This document shows positions 46,901 to 58,900 of a stretch of DNA of 64,000 nucleotides, in pieces. Source of the stretch: Paragonimus skrjabini miyazakii (taxonomy: Eukaryota; Platyhelminthes; Trematoda; Plagiorchiida; Troglotrematidae). The translations under genes and the position numbers were made by a program. Every line of letters starts with the position of its first letter. Position 1 is the first letter of the stretch. The stretch lies in assembly GCA_014338405.1 (NCBI GenBank), contig JTDE01001530.1:1-64000 (forward strand), in the 5' to 3' direction. The notes beneath the pieces are model-generated. The model made no database searches. It saw only the letters and a list, made by a program, of their open reading frames with translations, and was not told the origin of the DNA.

Positions 46901-49900
46901 CAGACTGTGAACGCACCTCTCCGACTGACGTTGGTCTTAGTCCATAAAGAAGTCATGAGTATCACATCGAACGCTACCGCAAGAAGCCTAGATGCATGAA
47001 AGCCGCCGGATCAGTTTGGTTTCACCAAGGATCGGCTACTCTCTTGTCGGACTTGCCAACGAACTGGCTCCATCTTGCTCCACCCGACCCAAACCTCATC
47101 ACAGGCTCCTGTCACACTTCCCAGGCGGTATTCCGGCGAGCATCCAGACTTGTTTATGTGCACTGATTAGACGGAGAATTGCTGCCCTCATTACCAATCC
47201 AACCACCGTCTCGTATATTGACTTCCAAGCAGCTAAACACTCTGAGTGGCTTTCCTGTTTAGTCCAAACAGCAATAGCCCAATTGGAGTCCAACAGCGAT
47301 GAATTGCCAGCAATTCTCCGCGGTACTTGTGCAGGAATTTTCAAAACGGTACAGACAAAGTCAGTGTTGAACATGCACACCTTACAAGCTTTTTCGTACA
47401 CCTGGCGACTTGTCACTCGACGATGTGGTCGTGTTAATGTGGGAATCTATACGACCAGGAAGTAGATGCGGAGAGCTAACTACGCAACGATTCACATTTC
47501 GTACTACCAGCACAGAAAAGAAGCTGCTTTTGAAATCTCTTCTGGAAATTGAAAAACTGCCCAAGAGAGGAACGACGGCTTTCCGCATAATCACAACGTG
47601 TACTTTTTCTAGGTATTATTGGCTCACCCGTACATTGATGAGCGACCATCTCGTACGATTCTACCTCCGAGATAGTCTTTGGTTGACTCGATCACTGGAG
47701 AAGAAGTATCTCACACTTTTAAAAGCATGGAAATCACCGTTCCAGGTTTGGACAAACTATTGTCCCAACATTTGAAGCGCATGAAAGCTAATGCTGTGGC
47801 TAAATATTCCAACATATTCTTACTAAATGAACGTTATCCAATTCATCTTTACCGCTTCCATATCACGCTTGTCCCGAAGATAAATAACCCTTCCACTCCC
47901 AGCGAACTGGCACCTATCCCCGTACCTTCAACATTGGTACTTTGCTTTCATAAGATATTGACCGATTGTTGGAGTACACGCTTACAAATGCCCACTCTTC
48001 AGTTTGCATTTTGATACCATGATGGTTGTCCGGAGGCGACCTCACTGCTTCATGCGCCGCTCCGTAACCCTTGTACCACGTCTTCCATCATGTGAGCAAT
48101 GTTTGTTGGCGTTTTCAAAGCGTTCGATTCTATCTCACAGGACTCGATTGTAAGATCGGCCCTAACTTTCGATGCTCCTCCGCCTCTAACGCATTACACT
48201 GTTAACTCCTACCGAAACGCTTCTGCCAAGCTCGAAGGCTCCGTTCCGTAGTTTCAGCGTGGTCTTCGCCATACTGACCCACGTCACAGCTGCTATTCAT
48301 CATAACAATGAATGAGGTGTTAGGTATATTTAGACCGAAGCTTGGCTACCAGTTCCACGATACATTAGTAGACGGTTTCACGTAAGTTGATCCTGCTAGG
48401 CGAAAATCTGACGCGTCTCTCTGAGAAGCTTGCAGCTACCGCTAGTGCTCTGGAGCTATCCGGACTGAAGATCAACACGCGAAACACCAAACTCATGGAT
48501 ATCTGTGGCGACCATATGCACAACGCAAATGCTATCGCTGACAAGTCTATTAATTTTAGCCCAGATAATATCCATTCACCAAGTGTCATTGACACAATGA
48601 CCCATCTTGATATTCCGTTCACCTGAAAAAGTATAGCATTCACCATTCACCGACTGCAACTTGGTATGATGTTGGATGAAACTACCAATGTGCTTCTGAA
48701 GCTACATCAGCGCCCACATCTTCTGAAACAGAATCTCATTCGGAAGATGAATCACTCGCTAGTTTTGATTCGAGGCCACTGAACCGCGCCCAATGTTATG
48801 GACTGCTTAATCCGCCAGTTTGTTCGGCAGTGGCTCCGCCTTCCCAAGGACACCAATCATCTATTTCTACACTTTGATTCGTTTGAGTGGTCTAGGCCTT
48901 CCGAGTTTGTTCACTACTATTCCTATCACCCACGAGCCCAGAATGGAGAGACTATTCTCTAATCAATGTCCAGTTCTGAAGACGAAGGTGACATGTTTGG
49001 CCGTATCATGAAGAACGTCATTGTCCCGGTACGCGTTCAAGGTATGGTAGTATCGAAAAAAGAGGAGTCCCAAGCGGTGTTGATGTATAAGCTTGATCAT
49101 ACGCTGGACGGCCGTGGTCTTTATTAAGTGTCTCGCTTTCTACTTCCTAATTGTTGGCTATTTAACTCAGACTGCATTTTCAAGGGATATCTATTCGCAC
49201 CATTCAGTTCTGATATAGTCTTCTGCGGGCTAAGATCTAGAATTATCAAGATGGCCGAAGTAACCACCCCGTTCTTGGTCTTGGCGATTGTGGTCAACCA
49301 GAAAGCCTTGTTCACATTCCTTAATCATGCTGGATCACCTACGATGCGAGTTGTGCTCGGCACAACCACATCTCCGAGATCCTGTCGAAAAGGCTGCGCA
49401 ACCTGGGCTACTCTGTCTTCGACTAGCTATGGGTACCAGCGGTGGACTCGTTTATCAAACCCGATGTTATCGCAGTTCGTGACGGCGCTACAGTGGTATT
49501 GGACGTCAGTATAGTTACCGAAACCAATTGACCCGAACGGACAAGGTTGTGAATTATGGGACTGACTTTCATAATGCCACCACTCAATTGACCCTCCATA
49601 CTGTGGGCTGTGACGTAGACTCTTTCTCATACACCTGTGATCATCATTTTTCGTAGCATCATGTATCCCTCTTTCCACAATACGATTCTTTGACTAGAAC
49701 TGCCCTCCTATGCGTTCGCTGAATAATACCTACTGACTGTTCTGGGTTCCCTATGACACATTTTTGCGGGGAACCTGGCATTGATTGTTGCTATTTTCTG
49801 ACAGCTGTCCCGATATGTAATCCCTGATTGTGGTAGCACTTCTTTGCTTTGAAAAGCATTTGATTTTGGGTGACTTTTTTAATTTTTCTCCTTTCACTTT

Positions 49901-52900
49901 TTTACTATATCACACAAATAACTTTCATCTGATGACTGTAATTACTAACATTTCTGCTACACTCGTTGAAAAACTTGTCGATTATTCAGTGTTGTTAACC
50001 TACATTTGACAGACAGCTTGTTCTGAATTTGTTTCTTTCTAACTTTTGTTTGTTTATTTTTAATGTCATCACTTGACCTTTCTATAAATGATGTTGCACA
50101 AACTACTTAATCACACAAACTTATCTGTTTTTTCATCCAACAAATCAAAACTTATTCAACTGTATAAGGGAAAAAATAAAGAAACGAATGAGGAACATAT
50201 AGTGAAAGGTTTGAAATGTCTGAGGTGGAAATATTCAAGTTTAGAAACCGTTTTCGTTTGAAGTAAATATACAAGTTCTGCTGTTCTCTGATTCGTAGTG
50301 GTCTGGAAAACTGACAAAAACAACCAGCCTTACAGACTAATACTGGGCAATTGTCATATCATTACGTTGCACAATGGCATGTTGGGTTTCTGGAATTTAT
50401 CTGCGTGACACTCTTAAATTTGAATAAGTCCTCAAGTTGTGAATATCATTACCCAGCTCAATAGCTCATTTGATATCATTCCGTCATCCACAAGCATGCC
50501 ACAATTGGAACCTATCGAATATGAGGCTGAGTACATTGGTATAGATGAGTCTAGAATACCAATTCAAATCCTGTTTCTGAAAGAACTGCATCTTGGATGC
50601 ACATTCAATGGGCGTAATTTGATTAACAGATTGTTTTTTTTCGATGAACAGACGGAGTGGCTATGGGACCAAATTCAGACCAACTGTTGGCCGATATGCG
50701 AAGAAACTTTCAATTTTTACCTTGTTTCAACCGTGATTAAGTGGTCGATACATTCACAATGACGATCGCATGGGTGAAGTCGACAATATGGTGTGAATAT
50801 TAGCTGGAGCTCAGCCAACAACAAAGGTCATTTCGGAAGTAGTAAGGTTAATCAGACAAACAAACAATTAGCTGAAGTGATCTATACACCACTTTGAATA
50901 ACCTTGTTCCTCAAAAACAAAAGGGTATCTCGTCCATAACCTCTGCTACGGAGCAAATGAAACTTGTTCAGAATTCGTCACTGAGCAGAAGTCTGCCTAT
51001 GTCGTAAACGCTCTGGAGAATAATCCCCATCGGAAAAATGTATTACAAAAGAATACGGTGGAATAATCGTCATATCCTCCGTCTACTGGAGGAAGGAAGA
51101 AACCCATATTCGTAAATCTGCCTCGTACTGACGTTCTAATAGCAAATTCTCCCAATAATGAACTACAAAGAACGTTTTCAGTTTCATCACTACGATCCTG
51201 AATCACGACTACTCACAAACTATCTATTGAGCAGAAATAAAGAATGATTTTCCATACGCCAAATAAGTAGTTTATTCATTATCTTGTTTCTATGCGAAGA
51301 AGTATTCTGAAAGAACGATACAGTAACCTCATAAACGGATAGGGGAGGATAACATCCTAGTAAAATTGGCTAGGATATAACTAACATCATCAAGTAACAT
51401 CCGCTAGACATGGATGACAACCAGAACCCTAATTAATCTTATCAGGTCTTGTACAAAGCGCTCACTTAACAGTCAAGATCAACGTAGTGTTGAAAGTTAT
51501 TAGTGATTATACTAATGAGAACTTAACCGACTGGGTTGTGTTGTCATAACAAATTCAACCGTTCTCACACTGTCTTGATCCTGCAATGTTCCATCCAACA
51601 TAAACGCGCTATTATACCGAACTACCAATGAAAAACTGTTCATGTTACCTCAATGACGGACAGAATTGAGTTTTGTCATCGTCTAATGGTAGCTAATCCA
51701 TCCTCACATTTGAATTAACACATATTATCAAACCTTTAGCAACACAAGGACCTATTGATGGATTTCTAGGTAACTTGTGTCCATTGAAGTGGTGTTCATT
51801 GTGACGATGGGGGTAATTCAGCCGGTTGGACGTAAATTTTCCAGACTTGTATGCATGTGTATATCTAGATTGCAAAGCGCTGTCATATGATGAAACTTTT
51901 TAGATAAGATTACAAGCATGAAACTGTCTCAATTCTTCTCATGGAGGTGCTCATGATGAAGCTTCGAAAGCGTTTTCGTCACACAAACTGTTGAAAGAAA
52001 ACTCTTTACGGGGACGCTGCAATTGGTAGTAACTGAATGCCGGAAAAACCACCTGGTGATGTCTTATCTAAACGAAAGCTACTGCTGTGAAAACTTTGGC
52101 TGTGTGATGCAATCCGATAGTTATTCATTTTCTTTTGACCACTTTTCTCATTGGAAGAAGTGTGAAGTTTTCTTTGCAGTATCAGTGTATCAAGATTTTG
52201 ATTACCTTTTTGATTTTAGGTTGAGCTACCTAAATTTTCAAGTCAGAACTCTTTGGATTATTTTCTACATACGTTGGATATGGCAACTTATAAGTAAAGA
52301 AATAGTAATCAACATTTTCAACTTTGCCATTCTTTATCTGCTCAGATGTTTTTTTTAAATTAGTTTCTCGTTTGCACTGGCTTATCATGAAGTTTCCTGT
52401 GCCTCTGATTTATCTGATTAAGCACAACTAGAATTAACCTGGAACTAGCAGACACCCTTTTTTAACGGATGTTATTCCTATCAACGATTTAATCAAAATT
52501 TTCATAAAGATTATGTAGCTTACTTCGTCTTGGATGAAGCCAGTAGCAAGTCACTTTTGATAATCTCATTGTCTTCATGCGTTAGCTTTGAGTGGTCGAG
52601 TTGACCGGGAAGTTCCAGATTAATCGTTTAGACGCTTGTCGTCCATTGTTCATTCTTCGTTATCCATTGTTCTATTATCCGCCGTATCGTTTTCTGTTGT
52701 TCTATTGTCTGTTATGGTCAACTGACGCGTTCGTACACCGTTAATTCATTTACAACAGGAGTTTGCATTACATGTTAAAAAAGCCATCTTTCAATTTTTC
52801 TAATCGTCCGATTTTTATTCATTTGCCATGTGGCAATTCCTCATCACTAATACCAATTAACCATTTCTTCCGGACCACTAAATATACGATCTATTTTCTT

Positions 52901-55900
52901 TTTCGATTAAACAATATCGGTTACACTCTTTTCGTTTATCATAATTTCTGATATGAATCCGTCTTCAAGATGTATGTGATCCAACCGTGCCAAATTATTT
53001 GGGAGACACATGTCTACATCTGATTGCGCGGGGGCACAGTGTCGAAATGGTTCCAATGTTACTCAGTCATGATGCAGATATCAATGCCAGGGGGAACAAC
53101 GAGGAATCTCCACTGTTTGTAGCTGTCCGGTTTCGAGAGTTTGAAATGGTGAACATGCTGATAAAAAAGTAAGCATGTGCACAGAACAATGCAATGTGTA
53201 TTGTGAGTAGTCTGTAACGAAACTGAATTACTGTCGTGCATTTTCTATTTTGGTCATAAATTCACACAAACCATGAGATCTTAATGACGGATTAACCATT
53301 GTAAACCAAGGCAACTGTTGTGTTCGGATAAGATTTGAATTTGTGTGCTTGTTCGTAGAAAGACGTTGATTTCAAACTTTCTACAAATGATTAATACGCT
53401 TTGCTTGGTGTCAACCTGTCTGTGTTGATAAATTGATTCAACCTCATTATCACTCTCTACCGGATAGGATCTCTGACACAAACACATTTATGGATGAAAT
53501 CACCAGCGAGTAGTAATTTTCAACCTTATTCCTCATTGTTTGTACTTATCAACCAAATGGTTGGGTTCCTCTTGACCTTGAACGATTACTCGGAGTTTTA
53601 CACATCTAGTTTATGTTATCTATGTTCGTAACAAATACGCACTATGTAACTGCATTTATTAGCTATCAGCCCCATCGTTTTCAAACTATTTGTTCTCTGT
53701 TATTCAGGCTTGCATACGTCATCAGCTTAACCTGTGTTGGCGAGTGTTGTGAGCCAAGGATGCGAGTAGCACAAAGGATTTTAATTCAGAAAAACAAAAC
53801 AAGTGGTTTACACTTTAAAACCATTTGGAACACATACACTCATTTGTGCATAACAGTAATCCTTGAAGCCACAGTTACCACTGCTACGTTGATGTATGGT
53901 AAACAGCATTTCTCGCCAGGATGCATTCCAACGTTCCTTCTTGCGTTTCCCCTGGTTGCTGCAATACCTAAATACGTGCTTACGCCTGACTACTCACAAG
54001 TAATACAACGTGATATTCCATCCTCACTATATGAATAAACAAAAACAGTGTGTTTGCTTTGCAGTTTGTTTTCGTCGACCAATGCGAGTACGTCCATATC
54101 AACGTGTTGTTACGTTCGTTCCGGCCACGATCCTGTGGAACGTCGTGCTCAACGGGACGTTTTAAATCCACACAATTATGACGAGGGATAAACAGACTGC
54201 TGGTTAGTCCAAGGCTATGACACACACGGGCAAAAAAGGCTACTACATGCCAAGAATCATCTGAAAGAACTAACTGATGACAGGTTAACTTTTGCATCCT
54301 TGATTGTTTTATCTAAATTATTCATAGAGTGTAAGCCTAGCAACGTAAATCAGAACAAACCAAATTGCGACCAATCTGAGCTTCGGCTAGACTCGAACTA
54401 ACAATAAAACAGCGTGTCAAGATGCAGCAGGTTCTCTACAATCTGAGATAAGAAATCAAGCCTGGAGCTCAGAACCCTAATGTTTGGACTTATTCACTCA
54501 CCCAGCCCATTGGGTCAAACGGAGTCTACAAAATGACTAAGAGAGTTGATTAGTAGAAAGTTCGCGCTGAAATTCATAAATACCACAGTAGCGCAGTAAA
54601 ACGGTGTTAACAATAAATAATTTAACCGATTTGATGATTTGGGGGACACTCAGTCACGAAAAATGTGGAATTTAGCAGGATTTTTCGCAAATGGATCCAA
54701 ATCTGCCAAACTACTCATCAGGATTTCAAAGTAGAAGTATCGTTTGATTTCCAGATATTTTTTGTTATCAACTTTGCAACGGTTTACGACTGGCATATTT
54801 CCTGAACAACAAATTTTACTGGCCTATTACAAATTGTTGCATATATTACACTGTTTAGCAAACATTTTGATTTATACCCGATGGAGCTTCCGATGATGGT
54901 GTATTCATTTTCACTCCAATGACAGGGGAGCGAATGTCAACTTAATAAATGCATATAGCATGACCCCGCTGATGGTAGCCTGTGAAATAGGGGATATGAA
55001 AATTGCTACAGTTCTACTCAATAATTTGGCAACCCTCAAGTGCGCTGATGAAGCCTGTCAGACTGCTTTGACACATGCGATTAAAGGCAATCACTTGGAG
55101 GTGGTTCAGGTGAGTACTCAGCTGGTCTTTGAACTACGAATGTGATTGAACACCGATTACGGATCTAACTACTCACTGTTTTCAAGATTTTTAATTATTG
55201 CTAATGTTATTTCGAGCAACACTATCCCATACTTGATTGCTATTCAAACGCCTTATGCTTTTGTATGCCTTGAAAATTGTCCAGGGGTATTCATCTTTGA
55301 ACGATGTACAGCTCTTGTCTTGGAAAATATTAGTAATCTGTCTAATGTCACGTTGTCAGGATAGTGGAGTAATACGCTTTTCAGAACGTGAGTTCTGAGC
55401 TAGTTTCTTTAACCGTAGCATTCCATATCCACACACAAGATGCCTTTGGTGCAGAATCGGTTCATCGAGTGCAAATTCGAAGATACGCCACCAGCGAATC
55501 GATACCGACAATATTCTTCAATAACTTTCGTTTTATCGAATAATAATTTTCCAGTTTACACTTTATATAATTGGTCTTTTTCAAATAAAACGTAGTTATC
55601 TGAATCATTGAACTGATGAAAATGATAGACTGCTAACTTGACAGTCAGTGGCGGCCTCAAACAGTTTATCTTTTCAACATCTTTTTGGTTAACAGTAAAT
55701 GAGCAAATCAAATCAATATGTCTGTGTGAAGACTGGTTATTGTCGTGAAGTCCCTGAACTGCTTGCCAAATCTGTTTTACATTTGCTACCGTTCCGTATA
55801 CCTAATTTCCGCATACAATCTACAATTTGCCCACTAAAGCTAGCGTTCTTTTTCCTTATGGAGACAGTTTTCTCAGGCGGATATCCAGAACAGACCTGTT

Positions 55901-58900
55901 GAAGTTTTTTGGGCTAATCAATGCATCAAGTTTATGCATACAACTATGGTTAAAGTGAAGTAACTGTGCCGGCATCGATCGTTTTAAAATGCAGATAGAT
56001 GCGATGTTAGATCCGTAGGAGTTGGTACACTTGTTTGTGACCGGGGTTATTCTATTCGCAAGAGCGTCCTAGTGTCGAAGTTTCAGACTCTTGGTGTGGT
56101 TTCTTACTTCAGGTGATACATTATACGCGGAGTAAACAAAGGCGGTTCCTGTTGCTGGTTCACAAAAGTCAGGTTTTTCTCAACTGAGTTATCCCATTAT
56201 GAATATGTTTATGATACTACTCCTTAATGGATCATCTATGTATGTTTCGCTCTCCTGTAAAACTATTCGAAGGCACTCTACCAAAGTGTGTGTGATGTGT
56301 TCAGTGTTACACGTTTAGCAGAACGTGAGAGCTGTTGTGCAAATTGAACATCGTTGTTTCCGACGAAAAATGAACTGTAAAGCTAATATCGACACTTTTT
56401 CCTCACAACCCAAATAAGTAGAAACCAGACTTAAGTTTTTCTGATCAAAGTTATTGCTACTGATCGTTGATTAAAAGTCAATATTCGACAAAACGTCCCT
56501 GATTGGAAATTTAAAAAAGAAGTGATTGGGGTTAGACATTCTCTGTTGTTAGCAGCTCATGCTCCCGACTATGTCATAGTAATCCAGATTATTTACTTAT
56601 TCCTTGTCTTATTTACTTTTGTATAAAGTAATACGTACTCTTTTAATAAACCATCAATGTTGTTTTGTTGTTCATTCATTCATGTATCGTTAGCTGGTAT
56701 TAATTTTACACAGTTATGCTGTTTTAGGCAGCCTCCAACTATAGTTTATCAACAGGATCTTGATTTATTCAGACGATGGCTGTATCGACCTTTGAATTTT
56801 AGATCAAACATGTAACCCTGGTACATTCAAATTTCAGTGTCTCTTAGGTTTTGATTCTGACGGATATCTGCTCAATTCTCGTGACACAAGTGAAGACACT
56901 CCAATGCATTATGCGGCTAGAATTGGTAGCAAAGATATTGTTCAAGTGAGTTTGTTTCACTCATTTCACTTGTAAATGCAAGATTGTGAAGTACTACCTG
57001 TTCTTTATTCTGTCCACTGTTCTCAAACTCAAGACACGTCAAACACTGGGCGCTTTTTTGCTGTAAACTAGCGCGACTAAAGGACAAACATAGCAAGATG
57101 TCAATAAGTTATTCATCATCATTTGTCACGTAAGTGAGACGAACAAATTTTCATGGCCATCTTGTGATTTTCATGAATTGGGCTGTCTGTGCTAAAAATA
57201 CTGATGGGGGGAGATACTATCACTCCCCTTAACAAAACATTACCTATATCAATACAAAGTTAGACAACACCTCACTGACTGTTAATTACTTCAGTGGCTT
57301 TTGGAAAACGCTAACCGAATCAGTTGCGTAAATCAAAGAGCACCCGTAGTAAACGTTCTGCTATCGAAGACACACGGACTCTGTTACCGGGTTGAGTTGT
57401 TTACATTTGTTAAGACATGGTTTACTGGATGTAGTTAGAGTTTTCAACCACCCGGTTTCTTGTCCATTTGACTGTTACAGCTGACTTTATCACCGTTTGA
57501 GACCAGATGAGCTGTATGTTGAAGGTGTGTTGTTAGTTCATGATAAACACAAGCAAACTTCCATTCACCCAACGTGTTCGTTCATGACGAATAACGGTTG
57601 CAGATGCTGATCAGTCATCGGCGTTACTGATAAGTGAATGCAGTTAGTATTCACAGTGATCACTAGGAAAGTAAAAATTCACGGTGTTTATCAGAATGTC
57701 TCCCCAATGTAAACTACAACCATGGGATCCGGTAGAGATGTGAATCTACCAATAGTACTAATGCTGTTAGATCGAAAATCGTTTTTAATCTACTACCTGT
57801 TGCATTATCACATAAAAGAAATCTTTCATGGGAAGTAGATATGACAATGTAGCAGCCAAACGGAACGGACTAGTTAAAAGCAAGAACTGCAGCAACTTCC
57901 GTCAAGAATATCGACTCAAACATGAATATGCAACGTTGTAAAGTATTTGGCACTCACCCACGCTCATCCGGCTTCATCCATCGACTTTGTATGACAAGAA
58001 TCTAGTGATGATGTTCATTGCGATTTTGCACGGACCTATTTTATACTACTTAATATTTCGTATTGCATTACATTGTTATGGACACTGTTTGCCGAAATAA
58101 ATTCAACGTTGATTCATTTTGTTCTATTCGACGGAAGATGAACCAAAACGTTATTGAGTCCGCGTGAATAACTGATTCGGTTGAAATTGCCTTAACTCTG
58201 AAAAGGTGATTTACTATCACATATGGAGGCAAACGTCACTTTTGGTTCTGACTGTGATAATTTCCTCTTCTACTTTCAATACCTTCTACTATGTCCGTCC
58301 GTTGCTAGTTGTTCCAATTTTTGCTTACCGCTATGTATTATCATATATGCCTTAGCCGTGGGATTGGTTATTTCGCTTTCCAAGCTTTATTGTAAATCAT
58401 TGCTGGTCATCCATCGTGTTTAAAGATAGTATCGAGATTGCAAGTCACTTTAGTCTTAAGGGGTTAGACCATCCTGAATTCAGACTACCGTGCTAAGCCA
58501 ACACATTGGTCCTCATCCGAGACAAAAGGACGCAGTAATAATGTTCTTTATGTCAAAGTGAGTCATATGACTTTTAAGTTAATTCTATACAACAGTAAAT
58601 GTTTATCTGAGGTAAGTTAATGGATACATTTTGTTGTGGTCTTCATGGTATAAATTTTAAAGGCTATTTACAGCATGATAAAGATTAGATAAACAACAGA
58701 TTAGCGAATGAGGCTGGTTTTATGTATCTGATCATCACGGTAGCTATAACACAATAAGTATGAAAATAACTAGCAGACTGCATAAGAAAACTGATCCGTG
58801 TAGATTTTGAATTGCATGGCTGATAACGGTTAGACGGTCCCTGCTTCAAACTGTGGAATTGATTGATTTAGAGCTGCTGCGTGTACATGAAATGCCTCCA

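Larger units (their letters stand above)
34201..52969 (+). other. Giant intron, 18.8 kb, rich in retroelement remnants
   Basis: Phase 1. It holds a foldback ribozyme SINE, an old minus-strand CR1/Jockey-like RT, an old SINE, a tRNA-like hairpin and an R2-clade remnant, listed separately. Between them (38300-44140, 44720-46980, 49700-52960) I see no supported gene. The junction of exon f to exon g is inferred from phase and repeat continuity. Confidence 0.7.

Noticed and set aside
46900..49900. R2 insertion into 28S rDNA
   Set aside because: No 28S-like sequence is visible on either side of the element.
50439..50762. 107-codon plus-strand ORF with fairly protein-like composition
   Set aside because: No homology recognised and no phase-compatible splice sites joining it to the ankyrin chain; exons f and g already join cleanly.
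50997..51206. Minus-strand ORF
   Set aside because: Short, with no domain and no neighbours; background ORF.
53613..54038. 141-codon plus-strand ORF between ankyrin exons g and h
   Set aside because: No domain, no repeat character and no splice context; it sits wholly in an intron.
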